NCBI GenBank assembly: GCA_016709545.1
Contig: JADJMO010000032.1
Coordinates: forward strand, 8,428 to 72,427
Source of the DNA: Myxococcales bacterium
Lineage (GTDB): Bacteria; Myxococcota_A; Polyangia; Polyangiales; JADJMO01
Direction: 5' to 3'
DNA: 64,000 nucleotides
Shown here: in pieces, positions 47,709 to 56,597 of the stretch
How the letters are laid out: each line of letters opens with the position of its first letter
Position numbering within the stretch: the first letter of the stretch is position 1
The notes under the pieces: model-generated
The model's database searches: none
The model's input: the letters and a program-made list of their open reading frames with translations, nothing else
What the model was told of the DNA's origin: nothing
Program-made: the position numbers and the translations under genes

Positions 47709-48749
47709 TCAGCGACGGGGCGGGGCGTAGAGGTCGACGATCTGCACCGGGCGCCGCGTGATGCCGACCTCGACCGACGTGCGTTCGCCCATCGCGTCGC
47801 CGCCGATCTGGAACGCGGTGCTCACGTCGAGCTCCACGCGCACGCGATCGATCAGGTAGTCCCACAACGAGTTCGGGTTCTGGTAGGTGCCGCGCCAGAG
47901 CCCCCGCACGTTGGGCACGAACTCGGTGGGCCCGATGGTGGTGATGCGGAGCGACATGCGGTCCTCGCGCGCCGTGGCGAACGGGAACACGCGGAACCCG
48001 AACCCGTAGTACGGGATGGTGCTGATCGACGCCATGCGCGCCGGGCCCTCGAAGATGGTCTCGCCGCGCTCGTAGACGGGGCGGTCGAGGACCTTGCCAC
48101 CCTGGCCGATGGCGTAGGCGGTGGCTCCGAGGTTGACGACCCGCACGCGGGGCACCTTCTTGAAGAGGTACTTCGGCATGCTCATCGTGGTGGCGGCGAG
48201 CCCGTAGGAGACGAGGCCGGTGGCCCAGCGCATCGGCACGGGCAGGGCGCGGAACACGTCACGCACGCGGTGGAAATCGGCGAGCACGTTGGCGTCGATG
48301 CCGAACCCGCAGAAAGGCGCGAGGTGCCCCTCGACCTCGACGAGGCGCAGCGGGCGGGAGCCGGCGCGGTCGCGCAGGGCGTGCAGATCGGCGGCGAGGC
48401 CGCGGCGCCCGACTCCGTGGGCGCCGACGAACCACGCCAGCGAGTTGCCGGTGCCGAGGCGCAGCAGGCCGAACTGCGGGGGCTCGACGCCACGGGCCTC
48501 GGCGAGGTGGACCACCCGCGTGACCACGGAGGTGAACGTGCCGTCGCCGCCGCCGGTGAGCACGGTCTTGTAGCCGCGATCGACCAGGGTCTCGGCGATC
48601 GAGCCTGCCTCTTCGAGCGAGCGGGAGACGAACAGGTCTCCGCTGTCGAGGATCTCCTCGAGCGTGTCGACGACCTCGGCGGTGACGTTCTTGGCGTTGC
48701 CGTTGAGGACGACCGCCAGCCGCTCCGGCGCGTGGGGCTGCACCTCCAT
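47709..48749 (-). CDS. Diacylglycerol kinase-family lipid kinase
   Basis: 346 residues of the DAGK_cat/YegS fold: LAVVLNGNAKNVTAEVVD, the nucleotide loop TVLTGGGDGTFTSVVTRVV, FGLLRLGTGNSLAWFVGA, and FCGFGIDANVLADFHRVRD. Converges with the CheA-like gene, with 7 bp between stops. Substrate among diacylglycerol, sphingosine or related lipids is not resolved by sequence. Confidence 0.88.
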   Translation of the reverse strand: MEVQPHAPERLAVVLNGNAKNVTAEVVDTLEEILDSGDLFVSRSLEEAGSIAETLVDRGYKTVLTGGGDGTFTSVVTRVVHLAEARGVEPPQFGLLRLGTGNSLAWFVGAHGVGRRGLAADLHALRDRAGSRPLRLVEVEGHLAPFCGFGIDANVLADFHRVRDVFRALPVPMRWATGLVSYGLAATTMSMPKYLFKKVPRVRVVNLGATAYAIGQGGKVLDRPVYERGETIFEGPARMASISTIPYYGFGFRVFPFATAREDRMSLRITTIGPTEFVPNVRGLWRGTYQNPNSLWDYLIDRVRVELDVSTAFQIGGDAMGERTSVEVGITRRPVQIVDLYAPPRR

Positions 48750-48836
48750 GAGATGCCGGGTGTGGCCGAGCGGCGCGAGCGCCGCAAGTGAACGGAACGA
48801 GCCGAAGGCCAGAGTCGTGAAACAGTGCAGTGAACG

Positions 48837-48860
48837 GCGGCCGCCGCCATGGGCGGCCGC
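48837..48860. repeat. REP-like palindrome, GGCCGCC-loop-GGCGGCC
   Basis: Nine-bp arms GCGGCCGCC and GGCGGCCGC with loop GCCATG. It is the same core (CGGCCGCC-NCCATG-GGCGGCCG) as at 55977-55998. Lies 16 nt beyond the stop of the leftward FecR-like gene, so it may end that transcript. Confidence 0.65.
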
Positions 48861-48875
48861 TCTGGCAAGAACCAG

Positions 48876-50321
48876 CTACTTCTTGCCGAGGACGACCGGG
48901 CGCTTGAACGTGGAGGGCGCGTCGGCGCTGGGGAACGTGAGGCCCTGGGTCTTCTTGCGCGCGCACTCGCGCAGCGACGGGTCGAGCGGGGGCTCGAAGG
49001 CCCACGACTCGACCGTGCCCGCCTTGGACACGACCACGGTCATGGTGGTCTCGATGGTGAACTTGGGGCCGATCGTGCCGCCGACGACGCACGCCTCGAG
49101 CCCCTGCTGGAGCTTGCCGAGGCCGTGCGCGGCCTGGGTGTCGGAGAGGCCGGCGGGAGGAGCGATGGAGGCCGTGGTGCTCGGGACCACCGTCGCCGTC
49201 TCGCTGACCGAAGCCGGCGCGGTGGCCGCGGTGGTGGCGCTGGTCGTGATCGGCGCCACCGTCATCACCGGCTTTGGCGCGGTGGGGTCGGTCGACCCCG
49301 GATGCGGGAGCGGCGCGAGGAGCGGGATGGCCGCGGCCGAGCCCGTGGTGGCCGCCTCGACCCGGAGGGCTGACGCCACCTTGCCGTTGGCCGAGATCGG
49401 GTCGTTCACCACGCCGCCCGTGTCCCAGACGAAGTTGGCGATCTGCCCGGCCTTGACCTCGACGCCCTCGGTGCGCGCTGCGCCCTTCGGCCAGCCCCAC
49501 ACGACGACGCCCTCGGTGACGGCGATGTCGACGGCCTCTTCGGCGCGCTGCACCTGGAACTTGGTCCCGTGCACCGCGATGCGATGGCGACCGAGGTCGA
49601 TCGCGAGCGGCTCGCCGCCGGGCACGGGGGTGACGTCGGCGCCGATGGTGCCGTGGTCGAGGGCGAGCAGCACACGCTCCCCGTTCTCGAGCAGGCGCAC
49701 CGAGCTCCCGCCGCTGATGCGCACGCGGAGCCGACCGTTGGCGGCGATCCAGCGCGTCTTCTCGAGCGGGACCGAGACCACCTCGCCGAGGGCGAGCGGG
49801 CGCGTGGCGCCGCCGTCCCCGATCTCGACGATGGGGGGATAGTTCTTGGCGGTGACCTGGGTCGAAGGAGGAGCGGGCTTCTTGTTCACCCAGAGGGCGA
49901 ACGCCGCGGCGGCGGCGAGCACGGCGGCGCCGTAGACCATCGTGCGGTTCGGGGGCTTGGCCGCGGAGATCGGCCGCACGTCAGCGCCCTTGCGGATGCG
50001 CGTGCCGCTGGTCTCGTTGCTGGCGAACGGGTGCTCGCTCACGACCTCACTGCGCTGCCTCTCGGCCTGCGCCCGTTCACTGCGCGCGGGCTCACTGCCG
50101 AGCCGCGCCTCGAGCCGTGCCCACGCGTCGTCCAGCGAAGCTTGCGGGCTCGATCGAGACACCTCGAGCAGTTGCACGTCGTCGGCGATCGAGAGCAACG
50201 CCGGCCCGAGAGAAGCGGGCCCATCGATAGAGGCGAGCTGCTCTTCGGTGAGCGGCGGATCGCCGTCCTCGTCTCCCTGCGAGCCCGACGAGCCCAGCGT
50301 TCCTGTGCGGTCGTCGCTCAT
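48876..50321 (-). CDS. FecR-like membrane protein, putative anti-sigma factor
   Basis: 481 residues. The cytoplasmic N-terminus (1-130) is acidic with an anti-sigma-like helix (ALLSIADDVQLLEVSR). One transmembrane helix about 137-155 (TMVYGAAVLAAAAAFALWV). The periplasmic part has a FecR domain (GRLRVRISGGSSVRLLENGE, HRIAVHGTKFQVQRAEEAVD). The C-terminus has a TonB/CnaB-like motif (LQQGLEACVVGGTIG, SLRECARKKTQGLTF). The start overlaps the sigma-factor stop (ATGA). It likely holds the sigma factor inactive until a periplasmic cue; ligand unknown. Confidence 0.8.
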   Translation of the reverse strand: MSDDRTGTLGSSGSQGDEDGDPPLTEEQLASIDGPASLGPALLSIADDVQLLEVSRSSPQASLDDAWARLEARLGSEPARSERAQAERQRSEVVSEHPFASNETSGTRIRKGADVRPISAAKPPNRTMVYGAAVLAAAAAFALWVNKKPAPPSTQVTAKNYPPIVEIGDGGATRPLALGEVVSVPLEKTRWIAANGRLRVRISGGSSVRLLENGERVLLALDHGTIGADVTPVPGGEPLAIDLGRHRIAVHGTKFQVQRAEEAVDIAVTEGVVVWGWPKGAARTEGVEVKAGQIANFVWDTGGVVNDPISANGKVASALRVEAATTGSAAAIPLLAPLPHPGSTDPTAPKPVMTVAPITTSATTAATAPASVSETATVVPSTTASIAPPAGLSDTQAAHGLGKLQQGLEACVVGGTIGPKFTIETTMTVVVSKAGTVESWAFEPPLDPSLRECARKKTQGLTFPSADAPSTFKRPVVLGKK

Positions 50322-50998
50322 TCGTCTGCCTCCGCACTCTTGGAACTCTTGGATTCGCCCCCCTTGTCGTTGCCACCCAACCCTGCAAAACCTCCGTGGC
50401 GGTCGACCACGCCGGCGAGCAGCGGGTGTGCGCGCATGCGCTCCTCGAGCTCGCGACGGGCGTAGAACAGACGCGTGCGCACCGTGAGCACCGGCGCGTC
50501 GACGACGGCGGAGATGTCGGTCGGCGACATGCCCTCGAGGTCGTGCAGCACGAAGACGATGCGCTTCTTCTCGCCGATGGTCTCGAGGAGCGCGAAGAAC
50601 GCGGCCACGCGCGAGCGGCGGTCGGCGTCGACGTCGGGCAGCACCGTGTCGTCGTCCTCGACGGGGCTCGCGAGCTCTTCGGTGAGGACGGGCCGGCTCT
50701 TCTCGGCGCGGCGCTGCATGAGCACGACGTTGACGGTGACGCGGTGGAGCCACGTGGAGAAGCGCGCCTCGCCGCGGAAGTCGCGGAGGCTCTTGTGCAC
50801 CTGGACGAACACCTCCTGGACGAGGTCTTCGAGGTCGGGGCGCGGACCGACCATGCGGTAGGCGAGGCGCGAGACGTCGGCGCGGTGCTTCTCGAACAGC
50901 TGGCGGAAGGCGTGGCGGTCGCCCTCGCGGGCGCGGGTGACGAGGCGTGCGGACTCGTCGGCGACGTCGTTCGCGGGGCGGCGGTCGGTCGCGGTCAC
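50318..50998 (-). CDS. ECF RNA polymerase sigma factor
   Basis: About 226 residues. Region 2: DRHAFRQLFEKHRADVSRLA, MVGPRPDLEDLVQEVFVQVH. Region 4: LLETIGEKKRIVFVLHDLEG, MSPTDISAVVDAPVLTVRTR. The GTG at 50998 starts just before the conserved region; longer frames upstream have atypical composition. The C-terminal tail is Gly/Ser/Lys-rich (GGNDKGGESKSSKSAEADE). Co-transcribed with the FecR-like protein. Confidence 0.9.
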   Translation of the reverse strand: MTATDRRPANDVADESARLVTRAREGDRHAFRQLFEKHRADVSRLAYRMVGPRPDLEDLVQEVFVQVHKSLRDFRGEARFSTWLHRVTVNVVLMQRRAEKSRPVLTEELASPVEDDDTVLPDVDADRRSRVAAFFALLETIGEKKRIVFVLHDLEGMSPTDISAVVDAPVLTVRTRLFYARRELEERMRAHPLLAGVVDRHGGFAGLGGNDKGGESKSSKSAEADE

Positions 50999-51277
50999 GC
51001 CGGATCCACCAGGAGCATGCGTCCCCTCGTGGGCATCGGATCGATCGCCGGAGGTCGCTTGCACGACCTTCAACCTAGCCCCGCTGGCTGGCTCTGCCCA
51101 GGGGAACTGGAGAACGGCTTCCACGTGGATCATGGATGCGAAGAGCTCGAGGAGCATTCAGCCGGCTTTGTCGCTCCCGGACCGTCCCCGTCCGGTCCTC
51201 CGCTCCGGGCCGCGCACCCTGTCCCACACGGCGCGGCTATTTTGGCCGTTTCCACGGATTCGGGCGAGACGACGGAC

Positions 51278-51394
51278 ATGGTCCTCGCCATCGTCTCCAT
51301 CCTGGTGGTCGTGGTCGGAAGCGACGTCCTCGAGCTGGTGCTCGCCCGTCGGGCGGTCCCCAAGCGTCGGGCACCTCTGCTCCTCGGCCGGTAG
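51278..51394 (+). CDS. Possible 38-residue membrane peptide
   Basis: The 411-bp gap between the divergent sigma-factor start and the FliR-like gene holds only this small frame, MVLAIVSILVVVVGSDVLEL then a basic tail RRAVPKRRAPLLLGR. One transmembrane helix is plausible. No clear ribosome site precedes it, so it may be chance. Confidence 0.25.
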   Translation: MVLAIVSILVVVVGSDVLELVLARRAVPKRRAPLLLGR

Positions 51395-51409
51395 TACTCT
51401 CGCGCGCCC

Positions 51410-52129
51410 ATGGGGCCGCCTCCGCTCGCGCGCGTCGTCGAAGAGCTGCTCGGGCGCGCCCCGGCCCTCCTCCCGTACGCCCGCGCCTTCGCGCGCGTCC
51501 TCCCCGCTGCGACCCTGGTGCCGGCGTTCGCCGTGCGCGGGTTGCCCGGGCCCGTCCGTCCGTTGCTCGCCCTCGCGCTCGCGGCGCCGCTCGCCGGAGG
51601 CTTCTCCTCGGAGGCCTCTGGCTCGGTGCCGTGGGTGCTCCTCGCCGAGGCGGTGCAGGGCATCCCGCTCGCGATCGCGCTCGCGACACCGCTGTGGATG
51701 GCCGCCCACGTGGGGGCGATCGGCGACGCGCTGCGCGGGGCTCCCGAAGCGACGCAGGCCGCGCCCGCGCAGGCCGAAGGCGCGCGCGGGCCGCTCGCCA
51801 CGCTCTCCGCCACGCTCGCGGCGGCCGCGTTCCTCGCGAGCGGGGCCACCACGCGCGCGCTCCTGTTGCTCGCGCGCGCCGAGACCTCGCCGCACGTGGC
51901 GGCCTGGGCGCGGGCCGCGCGCGCGTTGACCGATGGCCTGCGCGTCTCGGTGCTCCTGTCGGCGGGGGTGCTCGTGCCCATGGCCACCCTCGAGGTCGGC
52001 CTCGCGGTGATCGGTCGGGGCGCGCAGCCGCTCTCCTCGCAGCCCCTCGCGGTGCTCACGCGGCCGCTGGTCGCGGTGGTGGCCCTCGCGGCGACCCTCG
52101 AGCTCGCGGTGCGCGCGCTGGTGAAGTGA
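51410..52129 (+). CDS. FliR/SctT-like export-apparatus protein, solitary
   Basis: 239 residues with about six hydrophobic helices. The segment LLPYARAFARVLPAATLVPA then GLPGPVRPLLALALAAPLAG matches the N-terminal pattern of FliR/SctT (a run of helices with a conserved P..VR..LALALA). FliR/SctT is part of the type III export gate. None of FliP, FliQ, FlhA or FlhB is adjacent, so this is either a separated component or a diverged relative with another role. Confidence 0.6.
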   Translation: MGPPPLARVVEELLGRAPALLPYARAFARVLPAATLVPAFAVRGLPGPVRPLLALALAAPLAGGFSSEASGSVPWVLLAEAVQGIPLAIALATPLWMAAHVGAIGDALRGAPEATQAAPAQAEGARGPLATLSATLAAAAFLASGATTRALLLLARAETSPHVAAWARAARALTDGLRVSVLLSAGVLVPMATLEVGLAVIGRGAQPLSSQPLAVLTRPLVAVVALAATLELAVRALVK

Positions 52130-52148
52130 GCGGCCGGCATCCCGCCTC

Positions 52149-52313
52149 CCCGGGCTGGAAGCCCGGGCACCGACCGCGGGGGCCCGCCAGGGGCGGGCTC
52201 CAGCTTGCCGCACGGATCGCGCATATTCAGCCCGAAACGGCCAGACGAGGCCCCGGCCGCGAGCCCGCAGAGCGGGCTCCACGGCAGTGGTGCCCCGGGC
52301 TTCAGGCCCGGGG
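52149..52313. repeat. Cluster of four palindromes upstream of ftsE
   Basis: The 231-bp gap has four separate hairpins: CCCGGGCT-GGA-AGCCCGGG (52149-52167), GCCCGCC-AGG-GGCGGGC (52182-52198), GAGCCCGC-AGA-GCGGGCTC (52261-52279) and CCCCGGGC/GCCCGGGG (52293-52313). They resemble dispersed REP-type palindromes. They could end the upstream transcript or insulate the FtsE promoter. Confidence 0.7.
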
Positions 52314-52360
52314 AGATCGAAAGTTGGCCACTGGTCCGAAAGCCCGTTACCGCCCCGACC

Positions 52361-53249
52361 ATGGCCGGTTCCGGAGGACGTGCCCCCCTTTCACCCTTCT
52401 TGCGCAAGAACGCGCGTGACGCGCTGCGCGGCACCGACGCGCAGGCGAAGAAGCCCGTGCTGGTGTTCGACTCGGTGCAGAAGGTCTACCGCGACCCGAG
52501 CGGCAACGACCGCCACGTCCTGCGCGGGGTCGACCTCGCGATCGAGCGCGGCGAGTTCGTGTTCGTGACCGGCGCCTCGGGGGCCGGCAAGAGCACGCTG
52601 CTCAAGCTGGTCTACCGCGCCGAGACCGTGGACGAGGGCCGCATCCTGTTCTGCGGCCGCGACGTCGCGCGGCTCACCGACGACAGCGTGCCGTTCCTGC
52701 GGCGCAACCTCGGCATCGTCTTCCAGGACTTCAAGGTGGTCCCCACCTGGACCGTCGCCGAGAACGTCGCCATCTCCCTCGAGGTGATCGGCGTCGCGAC
52801 GCGCCTCGTGCGCCAGCGGGTGGCCGTCGCGCTCGAGCGCGTGGGCCTCGCGGGCCGCGGCGGTGACCGCGCCGGCGTGCTCTCGGGCGGCGAGCAGCAG
52901 CGCGTCGCCATCGCGCGCGCCATCGTCGGCGAGCCCCCGCTCGTGCTCGCGGACGAGCCGACCGGCAACCTCGATCCGGCCCTCGCCCTCGACATCCTCG
53001 GCCTGTTCGAGGAGATCCACGCGAGCGGCACCACCGTGATGTTCGCGACGCACGACCGCACGCTCCTCGACGTGCGCGCGCCGCATCCTCGTCCTCGACG
53101 AGGGGCAGGTCACCGACGTACCGAGCGGGCTCTCCTCGCTCGGCGAAGACATGGACGCCGTCGTCGACGGCGAGGACTACGGCGTCGACGAGGAGTCGGC
53201 GCCACGGGCCATCTACGTCCAGCAGCGTCGGCTGCGGCGGGCGGGCTAG
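52361..53249 (+). CDS. ftsE: Cell-division ABC ATPase FtsE, frameshifted near 3' end
   Basis: About 296 residues after joining frames near 53083. Walker A FVTGASGAGKSTLLKLVYR, Q-loop GIVFQDFKVVPTWTVAENV, signature LSGGEQQRVAIARAI, Walker B VLADEPTGNLDP, H-loop ATHDRTLLDV. The second frame gives RRILVLDEGQVTDVPSGLSS and an acidic extension of about 40 residues beyond normal FtsE. It works with FtsX to control peptidoglycan hydrolysis at division. FtsX follows 9 bp downstream. Confidence 0.88.
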
Positions 53250-53258
53250 GAGCAGCAC

Positions 53259-54131
53259 ATGAGCGGGAGCATCGAACGAGCCCAGCGAGGTCTGAAAGCC
53301 GAGTGGCGGCTCCACGCGCTGAGCGTGGTGAGTCTGGCCGTCGCGTTCGTCTGCCTCGGCGCGGCGCTGCTCGTCGTGTGGAACATCCACGCGCTCAAGG
53401 AGCGCTGGGGCCACACCGGGCGCGCCTCGGTCTACCTGAAGGACGGCGCGCAGCCCGCGCAGGTCGAGGCGCTGGTCTCCGCGCTCAAGGCCACCCCCGA
53501 GGTGCGCGGCGTGCGCTACCTCTCGCCCGCCGAGGCGCGCAACGGCGCGCTCGGCACCGCCGGCGACCCGACCCTGAAGGCGCTCCCGCTCGAGGCGTTC
53601 CCCGCCTCGATCGAGGTCGACGTGAACCCGGGCACCAGCGAGGCCGAGGTGCAGGCGATGGTCGGGAAGCTCGGCGCGCTCCCCGCGGTCGAGGGCGTCG
53701 AGACCTACGGCACCTGGACCGAGCGGCTCGGCTCGCTCCTGCACGGCGGCACCCTCGCGGCCGGCGCGCTCGCGGCGATCGTCTTCGGCGCGGTGCTCGC
53801 GGTGGTCGGCTCGACGATGCGCCTCGCGCTCACGCGCCGTCGCGCCGAGGTCGAGGTGATGAAGCTCGTGGGCGCCTCCGACGCCTTCGTGCGCACCCCC
53901 TACGTCCTCGAGGGCACGTTCCAGGGCGCGCTCGGCGCGACGGTGGCGCTCGCCATCCTCGGCGCGCTGTTCTCGCTCGTGCGCAGCCGCTTCGACGCCG
54001 ACCTCGGCGGCCTCCTCGGGCTCGACCCCACGTTCCTCCCCGCCGTCGCGGTCGTCGGCCTGATCATGGTCGGCGCGGTGCTCGGCGCGATGGGCGGTGC
54101 GCTCGGCCTCCGTCGCCTGACCACGGTCTGA
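53259..54131 (+). CDS. ftsX: Cell-division protein FtsX
   Basis: 290 residues. Helix 1 about 20-42 (VSLAVAFVCLGAALLVVW), an extracellular loop about 45-165 with the typical EALVSALKATPEVRGVRYLS, and three C-terminal helices (about 165-190, 215-240, 262-283). No ATPase motifs. Partner of FtsE; transmits ATP hydrolysis to a periplasmic hydrolase activator, probably the next gene. Confidence 0.88.
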   Translation: MSGSIERAQRGLKAEWRLHALSVVSLAVAFVCLGAALLVVWNIHALKERWGHTGRASVYLKDGAQPAQVEALVSALKATPEVRGVRYLSPAEARNGALGTAGDPTLKALPLEAFPASIEVDVNPGTSEAEVQAMVGKLGALPAVEGVETYGTWTERLGSLLHGGTLAAGALAAIVFGAVLAVVGSTMRLALTRRRAEVEVMKLVGASDAFVRTPYVLEGTFQGALGATVALAILGALFSLVRSRFDADLGGLLGLDPTFLPAVAVVGLIMVGAVLGAMGGALGLRRLTTV

Positions 54132-54133
54132 CC

Positions 54134-55209
54134 ATGCGCAAGAACCTCCGGCTCCTCCCGCTCGCGCTGCTCCTCGCGGCGCCGCAGCTCGCGCAGGCGC
54201 AGAACACCGCGCCTGCCGCGGCGCCGGTCGCCGCTGCGCCGGCCACGACGGTCGCCGCGCCGGTCCCGGGCTTCGTCGACCCGACCGGGCTGCCGGTGAT
54301 CCCGACCACACCTTCGGCGTTCTCGCCGCAGGCCGCGCTGCTCCTCGAGAAGCGGCTCGCGACGCTCGACCACGACCTCGAGGCCGCGCGCGCCGAGCTC
54401 ACCGCCATCGGCCCGAAGCGCCTCGCCGCGACCAACCGCATCAAGTCGCGCGGCCGCACGCTCTACCGCATGCTGCGCGCGGGGTTCCTGCCGCTCGGCG
54501 GGGGCTTCGGCGCGTTCGTCGACCACGCGCAGCGCGTGGAGCGCCAGAAGCGCCTCATCCGCGCCGACCTCGCCGAGGAGCTCAAGCTCCTCGAGCGCAG
54601 CAAGACCCTCGCGACCTCGCTCGAGGGGTGGGTGAAGGAGCGCGCGGAGCTCGCCGACAAGAAGGCGCTGGTCGACGCGGCCAAGGTCGCCATCGACGAG
54701 GAGAAGCGCCGCCGCGAGGCGTTCGAGCGCGCGTTCGGCAGCTCCACCTTCGAGGGCTACAAGCCGAAGAGCGACGGCGAGATCGTCGTCTACGGACCCA
54801 CCGGCAAGGCCCCCTCGAGTCGCTCGAGTCGGGCACGTTCAAGTCGCGCAAGGGGCGCCTGAACTTCCCGGTGGGCGGGCAGACCGACACCAAGCCCACC
54901 AACAAGGAGGGCGGCCCCGCGGTCGAGATCAAGGCCTCGCTCGGCGCGGTGGTGCGCGCGGTGCACGCCGGACGCGTCGCCTTCGCCGATCGCTACGGCA
55001 CCTACGGGCAGCTCGTGATCCTCGACCACGGCGACCGCTGCTACACGGTGAGCGCCAACCTCGGCACGCTCGACGTGAAGGTCGGCGACGACGTCTCGGC
55101 GGGCGAGAAGCTCGGCACGGTCGGCGACGACGGGCGCGGTCCCTCGCTCTACTTCGAGGTGCGCATCGACAACGTGAAGGTCTCCCCGACGGTCTGGCTC
55201 GGGCTGTGA
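54134..55209 (+). CDS. EnvC-like M23-domain hydrolase activator, frameshifted
   Basis: About 358 residues. Signal peptide ends AQLAQAQ. An Ala/Pro linker leads to coiled-coil helices about 65-200 (LATLDHDLEAARAELTAIGP, DKKALVDAAKVAIDEEKRRR). After a five-C stretch near 54810 the frame shifts to a LytM/M23 domain: LNFPVGGQTDT, AVVRAVHAGRVAFADRYGTY, QLVILDHGDRCYTVSANLG, GRGPSLYFEVRID. The HxH zinc motif is replaced by SLY, so it is likely inactive like EnvC and acts by activating an amidase. It follows ftsX by 2 bp. Confidence 0.85.
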
Positions 55210-55952
55210 GCCCGCTCCGGTGGGCGGTCGTGGCGGCGCTGCTCGTCGGCTGCCAGCCGGCCGCCTTCCCACGCACGGGCGACGTCACCGAGCCCGGACA
55301 GCTCTCCGCCGACGTGAGCCTCACGCCGGTGGCCTACGAGCCGCAGACGATCACGCTCTCCGACGGTCGCACGCTGCGCACGAAGGCGGCGTTCTTCCCG
55401 ATGGTGCACGCGGGCCTCCGCGGCGGCGTCGGGCGCTGCGAGATCGGCGCGATCTACGCGATGACGCGCCTGCAAGGCGAGGGGCGGTGCGGGCTCCTGC
55501 AGCCGCGCCACGGCCACCCGGTCTCGCTCGCGTTCTCGGGCGCGATCGGCCTCGACTACGGCCCCTACTTCGCGCCGAACGCGCGCATCGGCCTCGACTT
55601 CAGCGTCGACCTCGGACCGCTGATCCCGATCGTCGGCGCGTACCTGAGCGCGGGTCGCCAGCTCCGCTACGCGCAGGACCCGGGCAACCGGCCCATCGAG
55701 GGCCCGCTGCCGGGCTCGACGAGCCTCGTGCGCTCCGAGCGTCGCCTCACGCTGCCGCTCGGGCTCGCGATCCCGGTCGCGCGCCGCAAGGACCCGGGGC
55801 GGCGGTACTCGATCGTGCTCGGCGCCTCGCCGTGGTTCTCGCTGGTGTCGGGGGCGTGCGTGCCCGACAAGTGCGGGCCGGTCGGCAACCCACCGAAGAC
55901 CTGGGACGCGGAGAAGGGCGTCGTCTTCTCGCTCGGCTTCGACCTGCGCTGA
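55206..55952 (+). CDS. Lipoprotein linked to ftsEX
   Basis: 248 residues. Lipobox AALLVGCQ. The body alternates strands (LSADVSLTPVAYEPQTITLS, FAPNARIGLDFSVDLGPLIP, RYSIVLGASPWFSLVSGACV), like a small outer-membrane barrel. The GTG start overlaps the EnvC-like stop (GTGA), so it belongs to the division operon. A role linking the divisome to the outer membrane is only an inference. Confidence 0.7.
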   Translation: MSPLRWAVVAALLVGCQPAAFPRTGDVTEPGQLSADVSLTPVAYEPQTITLSDGRTLRTKAAFFPMVHAGLRGGVGRCEIGAIYAMTRLQGEGRCGLLQPRHGHPVSLAFSGAIGLDYGPYFAPNARIGLDFSVDLGPLIPIVGAYLSAGRQLRYAQDPGNRPIEGPLPGSTSLVRSERRLTLPLGLAIPVARRKDPGRRYSIVLGASPWFSLVSGACVPDKCGPVGNPPKTWDAEKGVVFSLGFDLR

Positions 55953-56550
55953 GCGAAACGAAGTGGAGCGAAGCATCGGCCGCCTCCATGGGCGGCCGAC
56001 AAAGATCCACAGACTCGGAGGCGATCCGGCTCCAGAACGGCCCGCCGTCGAGCGAAGACCCGGCGTCGACGGGCGGCAGCTTGCCGGTGTCGAAGGACGT
56101 GCTGCTGTCGAAGGGCGTCCCGGTGTCGAACGGGCCGGTGTCGAACGTCCCGGTGTCCAAGGGGCCCGTGTCCAGCGGCGTGCCGGTGTCGAAGGGGCCC
56201 GTGTCCAGCGGCGTGCCGCTGTCGAAGGGCGGCGTGCCGGTGTCGAAGGGCGGCGTGCCGGTGTCGAAGGGCGGCGTGCCGGAGTCGAAGGGGGGCGCGC
56301 CGGTGTCGAAGGCCCCCGTGTCGAGGGGGCTCCCGCTGTCGGGCGTCTTCGCGTCGGGGCTCGCGCCCGTGTCGACGACCGGCGCGTCCTCCTGGCCCGT
56401 GTCCGCCGTCGGACCGTCGGACGTCGGGACGTCGGCGCCGAGATCCGAGGTCAGGGCATCGCTCTCGCGGATGGGGGTCTCACCGACGTCGAATTCGTTG
56501 CCACCGCACCCGGTGAGGACGAGACAAGCGGCCACGAGGAGTCGTCGCAT
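55747..56550 (-). CDS. Lipoprotein with tandem DTG/PFDTG repeats, end uncertain
   Basis: Lipobox ACLVLTGC. From about residue 70 to 135 the sequence is a tandem array of short acidic units (PPFDTGTPPFDTG, PLDTGPLDTGTFDTG). It then ends in VDAGSSLDGGPFWSR and runs on to a stop that overlaps the lipoprotein gene 55206-55952 by about 206 bp. The overlap part has unlikely composition, so a frameshift or short real end near 55980 is probable. The repeats are direct at DNA level and suited to slippage. Confidence 0.6.
   Translation of the reverse strand: MRRLLVAACLVLTGCGGNEFDVGETPIRESDALTSDLGADVPTSDGPTADTGQEDAPVVDTGASPDAKTPDSGSPLDTGAFDTGAPPFDSGTPPFDTGTPPFDTGTPPFDSGTPLDTGPFDTGTPLDTGPLDTGTFDTGPFDTGTPFDSSTSFDTGKLPPVDAGSSLDGGPFWSRIASESVDLCRPPMEAADASLHFVSLSAGRSRARRRRPSPRPRSSVGCRPARTCRARTPPTPARTTARRRARSSTAAPGPCGARPGSRARAAA
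55977..55998. repeat. REP-like palindrome, second copy
   Basis: Eight-bp arms CGGCCGCC and GGCGGCCG with loop TCCATG, matching the element at 48837. It is preceded by a purine-rich GAGCGAAACGAAGTGGAGCG tract. Lies 25 bp after the stop of the division-operon lipoprotein gene. Confidence 0.65.
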
Positions 56551-56597
56551 TCCCTCCACGGTAGGCATCCGACGCGATCGCGCCGCTTAGAAAGCCC

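Noticed and set aside
50999..51157. Longer start (ATG 51157) for the ECF sigma factor
   Set aside because: The added residues are unlike sigma-factor N-termini and would occupy the promoter region; GTG 50998 directly precedes the conserved domain.
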